Assembly (NCBI GenBank): GCA_020028195.1
Contig: JAHWYE010000050.1
Span: 1-8,925, forward strand
Source of the DNA: Nitrospirota bacterium
GTDB taxonomy: Bacteria > Nitrospirota > Nitrospiria > Nitrospirales > Nitrospiraceae
Length of the DNA: 8,925 nucleotides
Direction of reading: 5' to 3'
Shown here: positions 1-6,378 of the stretch, one piece after another
Layout of the letters: each line of letters opens with the position of its first letter
How positions within the stretch are numbered: the first letter of the stretch is position 1
Notes under the pieces: model-generated
The model's database searches: none
What the model saw: only the letters and a program-made list of their open reading frames with translations
What the model was told of the DNA's origin: nothing
Made by a program: the position numbers and the translations under genes

Positions 1-48
1 ATGGAGCTTATCCGACACTCAATTGTTATACGAGGGTTTTCAGCATGA
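1..48 (+). CDS. Possible 3' end of an upstream gene, cut by the window edge
   Basis: The frame starting at base 1 is open and ends at a TGA (46-48) that shares ATGA with the start codon of the next gene at 45. The same four-base overlap occurs twice more in this window (rsmD/coaD and coaD/aspC), so a coding end here is plausible. Only about 15 residues are visible (last residues RHSIVIRGFSA) and they match no family I recognise. An open frame this short occurs easily by chance, so the call rests mainly on the overlap geometry. Confidence 0.25.
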   Translation: MELIRHSIVIRGFSA

Positions 49-680
49 CTGCCGAGCTGTTGAGCCGGATCCGCAAGGAACTCACCCTTAACCTGGCAGT
101 TCTTCGAGAGACCGTCCTGGCAGTTTCCGAGCGTGTCAACCGGAAGGTGCAGCTCCTCAAGCTCCATTGGCAAGCTTCATACATATCTCACAGAATACAT
201 GCCAGTCATCGGTCGTTCGGGGCCCAGTTCTTTCCCCTCGTGTCTTCCGCTGGAGACCTGAAGCGGCATGAGAACGCCCTGGACCGGCAGGAAGCTGCGG
301 GCCTGCTCTCAGCGGCGACCTCGCAGGTACGCCTGCTGAAGAAGGAGTTGGCGCAGGTTGATGCGCTAATTCGAGAACTGGAAGTTGAAGCAATGCGTGA
401 GGATTTGCTCCAACTTCAGCAGGATTTATCCACGCGGTCCGCCACGATTGAACGGGTCCATGTCGCCCAGGGCTCGTGGGCCATGGGCCGATCGATCAGT
501 CAACTGGGGCTGGCCCCAACGACTCGCGTGGCGGCGGTGTTGCGGGGTCCAGCCCTGCTGCCCCTGACCGACACCCTGGTGCTCCGATCGGGCGACCTTG
601 TCGTGGTCGTTGGCCCAGGGGTCGAAGTGAGGCAGCTTCTCCAGTGTTTTGCGGAGCAACTATCCATCAGAACGGCGTGA
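45..680 (+). CDS. Coiled-coil protein with C-terminal RCK_C (TrkA-C) domain
   Basis: This 211-residue protein is probably cytoplasmic. Residues about 1-130 are rich in Leu, Glu, Arg and Lys, with heptad-like helical stretches at about 5-45 and 75-130 and no transmembrane segment. Residues about 135-206 resemble an RCK_C/TrkA-C domain: a start like ERVHVAQGSWAMGRSISQL, then RVAAVLRG, then LRSGDLVVVVGP. RCK_C domains are known as regulatory ligand-binding modules on K+ channels and other transporters. The Rossmann RCK_N domain that usually precedes it is absent, so this is either a stand-alone regulator or a partner of a transporter encoded outside the window. The ATG at 45 has a GAGGG ribosome site 8 bases upstream (32-36). 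The frame is also open to the left edge, so an earlier start cannot be excluded. The htrA gene follows on the same strand. The domain call is fairly sure; the ligand and partner are unknown. Confidence 0.8.
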   Translation: MTAELLSRIRKELTLNLAVLRETVLAVSERVNRKVQLLKLHWQASYISHRIHASHRSFGAQFFPLVSSAGDLKRHENALDRQEAAGLLSAATSQVRLLKKELAQVDALIRELEVEAMREDLLQLQQDLSTRSATIERVHVAQGSWAMGRSISQLGLAPTTRVAAVLRGPALLPLTDTLVLRSGDLVVVVGPGVEVRQLLQCFAEQLSIRTA

Positions 681-690
681 GGGCGCGCCC
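681..690. repeat. Perfect 10-bp palindrome GGGCGCGCCC
   Basis: The ten bases directly after the TGA of the RCK_C gene read identically on both strands and contain GGCGCGCC. It abuts the stem-loop at 688-712. It could be a protein-binding site or part of a larger terminator-like structure, or chance in GC-rich DNA. Confidence 0.4.
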
Positions 691-712
691 GTTGCATTCC
701 AGGAGCAACGGG
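688..712 (+). promoter_or_regulatory. Stem-loop between the RCK_C gene and htrA
   Basis: CCCGTTGC (688-695) pairs perfectly with GCAACGGG (705-712) around a 9-base loop, giving an 8-bp GC-rich stem that begins 7 bases after the upstream stop codon. No T-run follows, so it is not a classical intrinsic terminator. It may be a weak or Rho-assisted terminator, an RNA-processing or stability element, or an operator for the protease gene. I see no convincing sigma-70 promoter between 681 and 757, so htrA may be co-transcribed through this structure or use an alternative sigma factor. Confidence 0.45.
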
Positions 713-757
713 TCTCGGGGCGAGCAAGCCGGTCGGTCTGTAACCGCGGAGGACCTT

Positions 758-2155
758 GTGGGTGGAGTGATCAGAGTGAAGTTCATCCTCGCATCGGTCC
801 TCATCGCCTCGGTCGGCACACTCCCCGTTCCGCTATCGACCGGTGGGAGCGTGGCTTTGGTCTCTGCGGAGTCCAGCGGCCTCCGCCTGCTCGAAGAGAT
901 CCAAACGGTCATTACAGACTTGGCTGAACGGGCCAAGCCCTCGGTGGTCAATATCTTCCCCGTTCAGGGGCCCGGCCGCTCAAAAGACGCGCCGGGTGAG
1001 CGGCTCCCCAATACCCCGGGCTCTGGCTCCGGGGTGATCATCGATGCGGACGGACACATCGTCACCAATAACCACGTTGTGGGAGAGGCCAACGAAGTGG
1101 AGGTACGCCTCTCAGATCGGACGAAGTATATTGCTCAGGTCATAGGGAAGGATCCTGATACAGACCTGGCGTTGTTAAAGGTCACCAGTGATCGGCCACT
1201 GCCCAGCGTCAGTTTCGGAGACTCGAGTATCGTAAAGGTCGGTCAGTGGGTGCTGGCGGTGGGCAATCCGTTCGGCCTGGACCGGACCGTGACCTTAGGC
1301 GTGGTGAGCGGGATCGGTCGGGAAAACATCAACCTGTCGCGCTACGAAAATTTCATCCAGACAGATGCGTCCATCAATCCGGGGAACTCCGGAGGTCCGC
1401 TGTTCAACTTGCAGGGCGAAGTGATTGGCATCAATACGGCGATCATCAATTTTGCCCAGGGGATCGGCTTTGCGATTCCCTCGAACATGGCGAAGCAAGT
1501 CATTCAGCAACTGCTGGCGCGGGGGAAGGTAGTCCGGGGGTGGCTGGGCGTAGGCATTCAGCCGGTGACGGCGGATCTCGCCGCCAAGTTTGGGGTCACT
1601 GAAGGTGAAGGGGTGTTGGTCAACGAGGTGTTTGAGAATGACCCGGCGGCTCGCGCTGGGGTCAAACCCGGCGATATCATCACCAAGGTTGATGGCAAGC
1701 CGGTGGATACTCCCAATAGACTTTCCCGCCTGATCGCTGGCTTGACGCCAGGGGCGACGACCGACATTGAGGTGGTCCGGGATGGGAAGCGGCTCACGCT
1801 TGGAGTCTCGTTGAGCGAGCGGCGCGAGAGCGCGATCGTTGCGGCGGTTCCCCCTTCGCGCGCGGAGGCGAAGCTGGGGATCGATGTCCAGGACCTCAGT
1901 GCCGAGCTCGCCGAGAAGTTCAAGCTCAAAGACACCAAAGGGGTATTGATCGCCAAGGTGGAGCAAGGGAGCCTCGCGCAAGTGGAAGGACTCCGGGAAG
2001 GCGATCTCATCAAAGAGGTCAACCGCGGCGAAGTCGCCTCTGTGAGTGAGTTCTCAGCGGCGGTGTCGCGGGTCAAGCGCGGGGAGACCCTCTTGCTCCG
2101 CGTGGTGCGCGAGAACCGCGCCTTTTACGTGGTGTTGAAAACGACCGAGAAGTAA
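758..2155 (+). CDS. htrA: HtrA/Deg periplasmic serine protease with two PDZ domains
   Basis: This is a Deg/HtrA-family endopeptidase, known for degrading or refolding damaged envelope proteins. From GTG 758 it has 465 residues, a normal length for a two-PDZ DegP/DegQ protein. A signal peptide spans about 1-37 (R6 and K8, hydrophobic core, VSA before the probable cleavage). The trypsin-like domain carries the full catalytic triad: His106 in TNNHVV, Asp136 in DTDLALL and Ser211 in GNSGGP. PDZ1 lies at about 260-352 and PDZ2 at about 372-462. GTG 758 was chosen because GGAGG (748-752) lies 5 bases upstream. GTG 776 is a close alternative (GGAG at 764-767, 8 bases upstream) and keeps the signal peptide. 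The open frame extends back to 476, but that part lies inside the RCK_C gene and is not protein-like. The stop is 8 bases from the stop of the convergent EF-G-like gene. The family is certain; DegP versus DegQ cannot be told. Confidence 0.95.
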   Translation: MGGVIRVKFILASVLIASVGTLPVPLSTGGSVALVSAESSGLRLLEEIQTVITDLAERAKPSVVNIFPVQGPGRSKDAPGERLPNTPGSGSGVIIDADGHIVTNNHVVGEANEVEVRLSDRTKYIAQVIGKDPDTDLALLKVTSDRPLPSVSFGDSSIVKVGQWVLAVGNPFGLDRTVTLGVVSGIGRENINLSRYENFIQTDASINPGNSGGPLFNLQGEVIGINTAIINFAQGIGFAIPSNMAKQVIQQLLARGKVVRGWLGVGIQPVTADLAAKFGVTEGEGVLVNEVFENDPAARAGVKPGDIITKVDGKPVDTPNRLSRLIAGLTPGATTDIEVVRDGKRLTLGVSLSERRESAIVAAVPPSRAEAKLGIDVQDLSAELAEKFKLKDTKGVLIAKVEQGSLAQVEGLREGDLIKEVNRGEVASVSEFSAAVSRVKRGETLLLRVVRENRAFYVVLKTTEK

Positions 2156-2163
2156 GGGGGCAG

Positions 2164-4263
2164 TTACTGGGCCACTGCCTGCTTGGCAGCCCTGTGCTCC
2201 TCGACGATCCGAGCGGCCAGCTCGCGCGGGACTTCCTCATAGGTGGAAAACTCCATCGCATAACTGCCGCGTCCACCCGTAATCGAGTTCAAGGACGGCG
2301 CATACTTCAGCATCTCGGCGAGGGGCACCACCGCCTTGATCGACTGGGAATGGCCCCTGCCGGTCACATTCAGAATTCGGCCTCGCCGCGCGTTCAGATC
2401 ACCGATGACCGAACCCACAGTCTCATCCGGGGTCACCACTTCGACGCTCATGATCGGTTCCAAGAGCACCGGATGAGCGGCTTCCATCGCTTTCTTGAAC
2501 CCCATCGACCCCGCGATCTTGAACGACATTTCTGAGGAGTCCACCGTGTGGTAAGACCCGTCATAGACCGTGGCTCGGAAGTCCACGACCGGAAATCGTG
2601 CCAAAATGCCTTCCTGCATGGCTTCCACGACCCCTTTTTCCACAGCCGGGATGAAATTCCGTGGAATGGCTCCGCCGACGATCTTGTTGTCGAACTCAAA
2701 CCCTTTGCCTCTCGGTAAGGGATCGAGCTGGAGCCAACAGTCTCCGTACTGTCCGTGTCCCCCTGTCTGTTTCTTGTATTTCCCTTGTGCCTGCGCCATC
2801 TTGCGTATGGTTTCTTTATAGGGCACTTTAGGGGTGTGGATGCTCACCTCGGCCCCGTATTTGCGGCGAAGCTTTTCAAACGTCACATCGATGTGCAACT
2901 GCCCCATCCCGCTGAGGATCATTTCTTTCGTTTCCTGGTTCCGCACGAACTCCAACGTCGGGTCTTCTTCAACGAGTTTGTGCAAGCCGAGGCTGACCTT
3001 CTCGACATCGGCCTTGGACTTTGGCTCGATGGCAAACGACATGACGGGTTTCGCCAGATGAACCGCAGGATAGTGCACAGGATGGTGATCATCACAGAGG
3101 GTGTCTCCAGTCTGCGTGTCCTTCAGCTTCCCGATCGCGGCCACGTCGCCGGCGCTGACGGTCTGCACGGGTGTGTATTTCTTTCCGAGAATGTAAAAGA
3201 GGTGCCCGCCCCTTTCCTTGGTCTTCCGAGTTGAGTTAAAGAAAGCTGCGTCCGCGTCCAACGTGCCCGACAAGACCCGAGTATAGGTCAGGCGGCCCAT
3301 GAAGGGATCAATGATGGTTTTAAAGACGAAGGCTGAAAAGGGGTCCGATGGGGCGGGTTGGCGCGTCACCGATTCCCCCGTGTGCGGATGGACACCCACG
3401 AATGGGCGGAGCATCGCTCTCTTTCCGGGTGATGGGAGATAGGACGCGAGTGCTTCCAACAGAGGCCAGGTGCCGATGTTCCGCGCAGCGGAGCCGCAGA
3501 GGACCGGAACGAAGGTTCTAGAGGCGGTGCCACTTTTCAGGCCTTGGACGATCTCCTCGGCGGTCAGGTCGCCCGCTGTGAGGTACTGCTCCACCAGTCG
3601 ATCATCCGCTTCAGCCACGCCCTCAACTAGCTTCTTCCTGGCCTCCGCCGCCGCGCCTGCGAGTTCGGCCGGCACGCTGCCTTGTTGAATTTTGTTGCTG
3701 TCCTTAGACGACCGGTACGCCAGGCCCGTGGTGATGTCCACGACTCCCTCCAGACGCGATTCCGCGCCGATCGGAATCGTGACGGACAGTCCTTTGAACT
3801 CGAGGGCCTTCTCACACTCCGCCAGCACCGACTCCCACGCAGTCCGCTCCTTGTCCAGCTCGTTCACGAACAGGACGCAGGGTATCTGCAGTTCTTGAAT
3901 CGTGCTCCAGATTTTCTCGAGTTCCGTTCTCACCCCGGAGGACGCGCCCAGGACAATCAACACGCCGTCCACCGCACGGAGGACCGTTTGGGCCTCTCCG
4001 AGAAAACTCAGGGCGCCGGGAGTATCCACTAGATTGAAGGTCGTGTCTTTCCAGTCGAAATGCAGGACCGACGAGCTGACGGAAATCTTGCGATGCGCCT
4101 CTTCCGGTTCAAAGTCAGACAGGGTGTTCCCATTCATGACGGACCCCATGGCGGGAATGACGCCGGCGGTGTAGAGGAGAGCTTCGGTCAGAGAGGTTTT
4201 CCCCGCTCCGGTATAGGAAACGACGGCGATGTTTCGGATCGTATCGGCCCGTGGTTCTTTCAT
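2164..4263 (-). CDS. fusA2: EF-G-like translational GTPase (EF-G2 type)
   Basis: This 699-residue protein has all EF-G domains. The GTPase domain has a P-loop at about 16-24 (SYTGAGKTS), G3 DTPG at 80-83 and G5 around CGSA (256-259). Domain II lies at about 305-400, domain III includes SGMGQLHIDV (451-460), domain IV includes GGHGQYG (501-507) and YHTVDSSEMSFKIAG, and domain V is C-terminal. His572 sits where the functionally important domain IV tip His of EF-G is found. Two motifs deviate: G4 reads NELD (134-137) instead of NKxD, and the G2 region reads HRKISV, with Ser61 where EF-G has Thr. This suits a divergent EF-G-like paralogue rather than the main fusA product, which usually sits beside rpsG, rpsL or tuf; here it does not. 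Its role (ribosome recycling, stress translation or ribosome-linked GTPase) cannot be fixed from sequence. ATG 4263 has GAGGAG (4270-4275) 6 bases upstream and a separate promoter. Confidence 0.93.
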   Translation of the reverse strand: MKEPRADTIRNIAVVSYTGAGKTSLTEALLYTAGVIPAMGSVMNGNTLSDFEPEEAHRKISVSSSVLHFDWKDTTFNLVDTPGALSFLGEAQTVLRAVDGVLIVLGASSGVRTELEKIWSTIQELQIPCVLFVNELDKERTAWESVLAECEKALEFKGLSVTIPIGAESRLEGVVDITTGLAYRSSKDSNKIQQGSVPAELAGAAAEARKKLVEGVAEADDRLVEQYLTAGDLTAEEIVQGLKSGTASRTFVPVLCGSAARNIGTWPLLEALASYLPSPGKRAMLRPFVGVHPHTGESVTRQPAPSDPFSAFVFKTIIDPFMGRLTYTRVLSGTLDADAAFFNSTRKTKERGGHLFYILGKKYTPVQTVSAGDVAAIGKLKDTQTGDTLCDDHHPVHYPAVHLAKPVMSFAIEPKSKADVEKVSLGLHKLVEEDPTLEFVRNQETKEMILSGMGQLHIDVTFEKLRRKYGAEVSIHTPKVPYKETIRKMAQAQGKYKKQTGGHGQYGDCWLQLDPLPRGKGFEFDNKIVGGAIPRNFIPAVEKGVVEAMQEGILARFPVVDFRATVYDGSYHTVDSSEMSFKIAGSMGFKKAMEAAHPVLLEPIMSVEVVTPDETVGSVIGDLNARRGRILNVTGRGHSQSIKAVVPLAEMLKYAPSLNSITGGRGSYAMEFSTYEEVPRELAARIVEEHRAAKQAVAQ

Positions 4264-4286
4264 AGTGGTCTCCTCATCATGACCCT

Positions 4287-4315
4287 ATCCTAGGTTGCGG
4301 CTGGGGGGGTGTCAA
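4287..4315 (-). promoter_or_regulatory. Sigma-70-type promoter for the EF-G-like gene
   Basis: Reading the minus strand, TTGACA (4310-4315) is a perfect -35 box. A 17-base spacer that begins with a run of seven C leads to TAGGAT (4287-4292), a 4/6 match to the -10 box. Transcription would start near 4280, giving a leader of about 16 bases that carries the GAGGAG ribosome site. It lies in the 56-base gap after yqgE, so the GTPase can be expressed independently of radC-yqgE. Confidence 0.6.
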
Positions 4316-4319
4316 CGGC

Positions 4320-5003
4320 CTATTCACCAGGGACCACGCGTGAATGGATTACACGCGGAACGCTGAGCCCTCTCAGCATGTCCGACCAGAGATTGACTGC
4401 CTCTTTCTCAAAGATGCTTCTGGCATCGGCCTGAACAGTGGCCCACGAGCCTAACGCCATCTCAAACTCCAGTTGACCGGGGGCCCAGCCGGCGTATCCC
4501 GCGAAGGCGCGGAAGGTCTCGGTCGGCTCTGGATGGGTCAGCACGCGTTCCAGGGTCTGCGTGTTTCCTCCCAGGTACACTTCCTCGAACACGCGGCGCG
4601 ACCCAAGCGGTTCCTGGCGGACCCGGAACAGCATGAGAATCCCATTCGGTTGAACCGGGCCGCCTGCAAACAAGACGTGCGAGGTGTCCTTGAGTGCGGC
4701 GATCTGGGGCAATGCTTCGGACAGAGGGACGTTCGTCGGTCGGTTGACGATGAGCCCCAACGTTCCTTCTGGACTGAACTCGCAGATCAGGACCACGGCT
4801 TGCCGGAAGTTCGGATCCGTCAGGTTGGGGCTGGCGACGACGAACACGCCCTTTCCAAGGGGAGGCATCAGGTCGTGTTCTGGTTCAGTGGCGGAGCCCG
4901 ACTCCCCCGCGGCGATCAGGATGCCCCCGATGACAAGGCCAGCGATGAGCCACAGCCTGTTGGTCGAAAGCCAGCCAATCGAGCGGCGACTGAGAGAGGA
5001 CAT
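4320..5003 (-). CDS. yqgE: YqgE/AlgH family protein with N-terminal membrane or signal segment
   Basis: From ATG 5003 the product has 227 residues. Residues about 48-215 match the YqgE/AlgH domain (DUF179): FVVASPNLTDPNFRQAVVLI, then GLIVNRPT (83-90), AGGPV (113-117), and GYAGWAPGQLEFE with GSW (169-187). Biochemical function is not settled; AlgH was first linked to alginate regulation in Pseudomonas. Unusually, about 45 extra residues precede the domain: basic SRRS..R, a hydrophobic stretch at about 17-32 (LWLIAGLVIGGILIAA), then a small-residue region around GSA36-38 that could be cleaved. This predicts export or membrane anchoring, while familiar YqgE proteins are about 190 residues and lack a leader. 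A TTG at 5051 would add 16 residues but shows no clear ribosome site; the ATG has GGAAGG 9 bases upstream. It follows radC by 49 bases. Confidence 0.9.
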   Translation of the reverse strand: MSSLSRRSIGWLSTNRLWLIAGLVIGGILIAAGESGSATEPEHDLMPPLGKGVFVVASPNLTDPNFRQAVVLICEFSPEGTLGLIVNRPTNVPLSEALPQIAALKDTSHVLFAGGPVQPNGILMLFRVRQEPLGSRRVFEEVYLGGNTQTLERVLTHPEPTETFRAFAGYAGWAPGQLEFEMALGSWATVQADARSIFEKEAVNLWSDMLRGLSVPRVIHSRVVPGE

Positions 5004-5052
5004 TGTCACTGACCTTCCGCAATCGATGGTGACGGTGCCCGGAGCAAGCAAG

Positions 5053-5769
5053 CTATGGCGCTGTCGTCATGCTCCCCAGCCAGCCCTGGTCCGCAAAGCT
5101 GATGTAACGCTTATCACCCGTGACGAGATGGTCGAGGACTCGGATCCCCAACACGTCCCCTGCCGCCACCAGCCGCGCGGTCAACGCCCGATCTTCAGGG
5201 CTGGGCTGCGGATCGCCGCTGGGGTGGTTGTGCAACAAGATCACAGCAGCAGCAGACTCGCGGACCGCCAGGTTGAAGACCTCACGGGGGTGCACGATGC
5301 TGAGCGTGAGGCTGCCTTCTGAGACCGTGGCATCGCGGATGATGGTGTGTTTTGCGTCCAGCAGGACGATCTTGAAGACTTCATGGCGGAGGTCACGGAG
5401 ACGCGGATAATAATGGTGAAAGAGATCGGCGCTGGAGCTGATCCGCATTCCGGTCGAGAGCGGCGTCGCCAACGCGCGCTTCCCCAGTTCAAGGGCTGCC
5501 TTGAGTTGCGCCGCCTTCGCGAGCCCGATGCCTGGTACCTGACACAATTCATCCAACCCTCGGTTGGAGAGTCCCTGCAGGCCCTCCAACTGCTGGAGGA
5601 GTTCCATGGCGACCTGCACGGCAGAGTTGTCCTGACGACCTACCCGCAACAGGATCGCGAGGAGCTGGGCATCCGAGAGGGCTTCGGGGCCTTCTCGAAA
5701 GAGACGTTCGCGAGGGCGTTCGCTCTCGGGCCACCGCTTGATTCCGCTGGCTCTTGCTGGCTTAGGCAC
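5053..5769 (-). CDS. radC: RadC family JAB1/MPN domain protein
   Basis: This 238-residue protein has typical RadC architecture. The N-terminal part (about 10-100) includes LSDAQLLAILLRVG and a helix-hairpin-helix-like CQVPGIGLAKAAQLKAA (76-92), followed by a JAMM/MPN domain (about 108-230). The metal-binding motif is intact: His180-Asn-His182 and Asp193 in HNHPSGDPQPSPED, with HLVTGD (214-219) downstream. RadC was historically linked to DNA repair, but a direct repair role is doubtful; JAMM domains are metal-dependent peptidase folds. The start is GTG 5769, with AAGGA 5 bases upstream. It heads a minus-strand run with yqgE, whose ATG lies 49 bases after the radC stop. The identification is secure; the molecular function is not. 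Confidence 0.94.
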   Translation of the reverse strand: MPKPARASGIKRWPESERPRERLFREGPEALSDAQLLAILLRVGRQDNSAVQVAMELLQQLEGLQGLSNRGLDELCQVPGIGLAKAAQLKAALELGKRALATPLSTGMRISSSADLFHHYYPRLRDLRHEVFKIVLLDAKHTIIRDATVSEGSLTLSIVHPREVFNLAVRESAAAVILLHNHPSGDPQPSPEDRALTARLVAAGDVLGIRVLDHLVTGDKRYISFADQGWLGSMTTAP

Positions 5770-5788
5770 GTGCGTCCTTGTGGGCAGA

Positions 5789-5816
5789 ATTATCCGCGAA
5801 AGGACGATTTTGTAAC
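5789..5816 (-). promoter_or_regulatory. Candidate promoter for radC-yqgE
   Basis: On the minus strand, GTTACA (5811-5816, 4/6 match to the -35 consensus) is followed after 16 bases by GATAAT (5789-5794, 5/6 match to the -10 consensus). The predicted start near 5782 leaves a leader of about 13 bases, just enough for the AAGGA ribosome site before GTG 5769. Confidence 0.4.
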
Positions 5817-5869
5817 GTTCAGGCTGTTAAGCGTCTCGCTCTTCCTGTACGTGAGAATTCATAACAAGT

Positions 5870-5878
5870 TGATATTAT
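5870..5878 (+). promoter_or_regulatory. Candidate extended -10 promoter for the small zinc-ribbon gene
   Basis: TGATATTAT contains TATTAT (5/6 match to the -10 box) preceded by the TGn extension. No good -35 box lies upstream, which extended -10 promoters can tolerate. It sits in an AT-richer patch of the 180-base divergent gap between radC and the small gene, and would give a leader of about 65 bases. Confidence 0.3.
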
Positions 5879-5949
5879 GTACATTGCATCTCTGGCCCAG
5901 TATTTGCTCCATCTGGCAGCGGCTTCACGCTGCTATCCGGGAGGGTGAC

Positions 5950-6123
5950 ATGGAATGTCCGAGATGCAAAGGGCTTATGATGTTGGAGCGGTTCTCCGAC
6001 TTTTTCCTCATCTTCTATGCCTGGAAATGCATTAACTGTGGGTCGATCATCGACCGGACCATTTCCATGAACCGGAAGAAGAGTCTTGCCGCGCGCGAGA
6101 TCCAACCGGTAGCCGCTCGGTAG
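5950..6123 (+). CDS. Small zinc-ribbon-like protein (57 aa)
   Basis: The product is a short basic protein with two cysteine pairs: CPRC (C3, C6) and CINC (C27, C30). The 20 residues between them include the aromatic stretch FFLIFYAW. A CxxC-x20-CxxC layout is typical of zinc ribbons that bind one Zn2+ for DNA, RNA or protein contacts. The C-terminal tail (about 36-57) is rich in Arg and Lys. ATG 5950 has a strong GGAGG 5 bases upstream (5940-5944). The same frame is open far to the left, but that part runs antisense through radC and is not credible coding. There is no same-strand partner close by; the next gene starts 255 bases downstream. I do not recognise a named family, and its function is unknown. 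Confidence 0.75.
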   Translation: MECPRCKGLMMLERFSDFFLIFYAWKCINCGSIIDRTISMNRKKSLAAREIQPVAAR

Positions 6124-6378
6124 TCTCCGCTCAGCCACATCCTGTGTGCCATCCGTCTCAGGCGTCCTCCACCCCTGCGCCCATCATCATCCTCACCCCT
6201 AGTTGCAGGCGACCTCCCTGGCTGTGACACCCAGAGGGGGGCGTATTATAGCGAACCAGTTCAATACCCGTCAAAGGAAGTCACGCCAGTAAGCTGACGC
6301 AGCTCTTGCCGCCCCTCTTGCCTTGACCGCCGAAAAAATGGTGTGGTACAGTCGGCCCCTGCACGGGGGACAGGGGCC
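6124..6378 (+). other. 255-base non-coding gap upstream of rsmD
   Basis: No credible gene lies here on either strand. The first half is pyrimidine-rich. It contains an imperfect hairpin (6213-6239; CTGG 6218-6221 with CCAG 6231-6234, extended past one mismatch) that has no T-run. A possible promoter, GTGACA (6224-6229), 17 bases, TATAGC (6247-6252), overlaps it. A better one lies at 6323-6352 and is listed separately. A small RNA made from the upstream promoter is possible but unsupported. Confidence 0.4.
6323..6352 (+). promoter_or_regulatory. Promoter of the rsmD-coaD-aspC operon
   Basis: TTGACC (6323-6328, 5/6 match) and TACAGT (6347-6352, 4/6 match) are 18 bases apart, and TGG directly before the -10 box supplies the TGn extension. 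Transcription would start near 6359, giving a leader of about 20 bases before ATG 6379. This also argues against the in-frame GTG at 6343 as the rsmD start, because that codon would lie upstream of the transcript. Confidence 0.5.

Noticed and set aside
476..757. Upstream extension of the htrA reading frame
   Set aside because: It overlaps the RCK_C gene for about 200 bases, is Arg/Gly/Pro-rich and would hide the signal peptide; GTG 758 or 776 with a ribosome site fits far better.
1295..1981. Open 228-codon frame antisense to htrA
   Set aside because: It lies wholly inside an unmistakable protease gene, has no ribosome site that stands out and no recognisable domain; GC-rich DNA produces such frames.
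5004..5051. TTG start for yqgE 16 codons upstream, almost touching the radC stop
   Set aside because: No ribosome site precedes it, whereas ATG 5003 has GGAAGG and directly begins the basic and hydrophobic leader.
4684..5322. Open 212-codon frame antisense to yqgE and radC
   Set aside because: It crosses two well-identified genes on the other strand and its composition is Arg/Ser/Pro-rich without motifs.
5347..5949. Long upstream part of the frame that holds the small zinc-ribbon gene
   Set aside because: It runs antisense through radC. Only the part from ATG 5950, preceded by GGAGG, looks protein-like.
6251..6280. GTTCAATACCC, which looks like part of a tRNA T-arm
   Set aside because: No acceptor stem, anticodon arm or D-arm can be built around it.
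6343..6378. GTG start for rsmD 12 codons upstream
   Set aside because: It lies within the predicted promoter, and the family signature starts at MRVIAG encoded from 6379.
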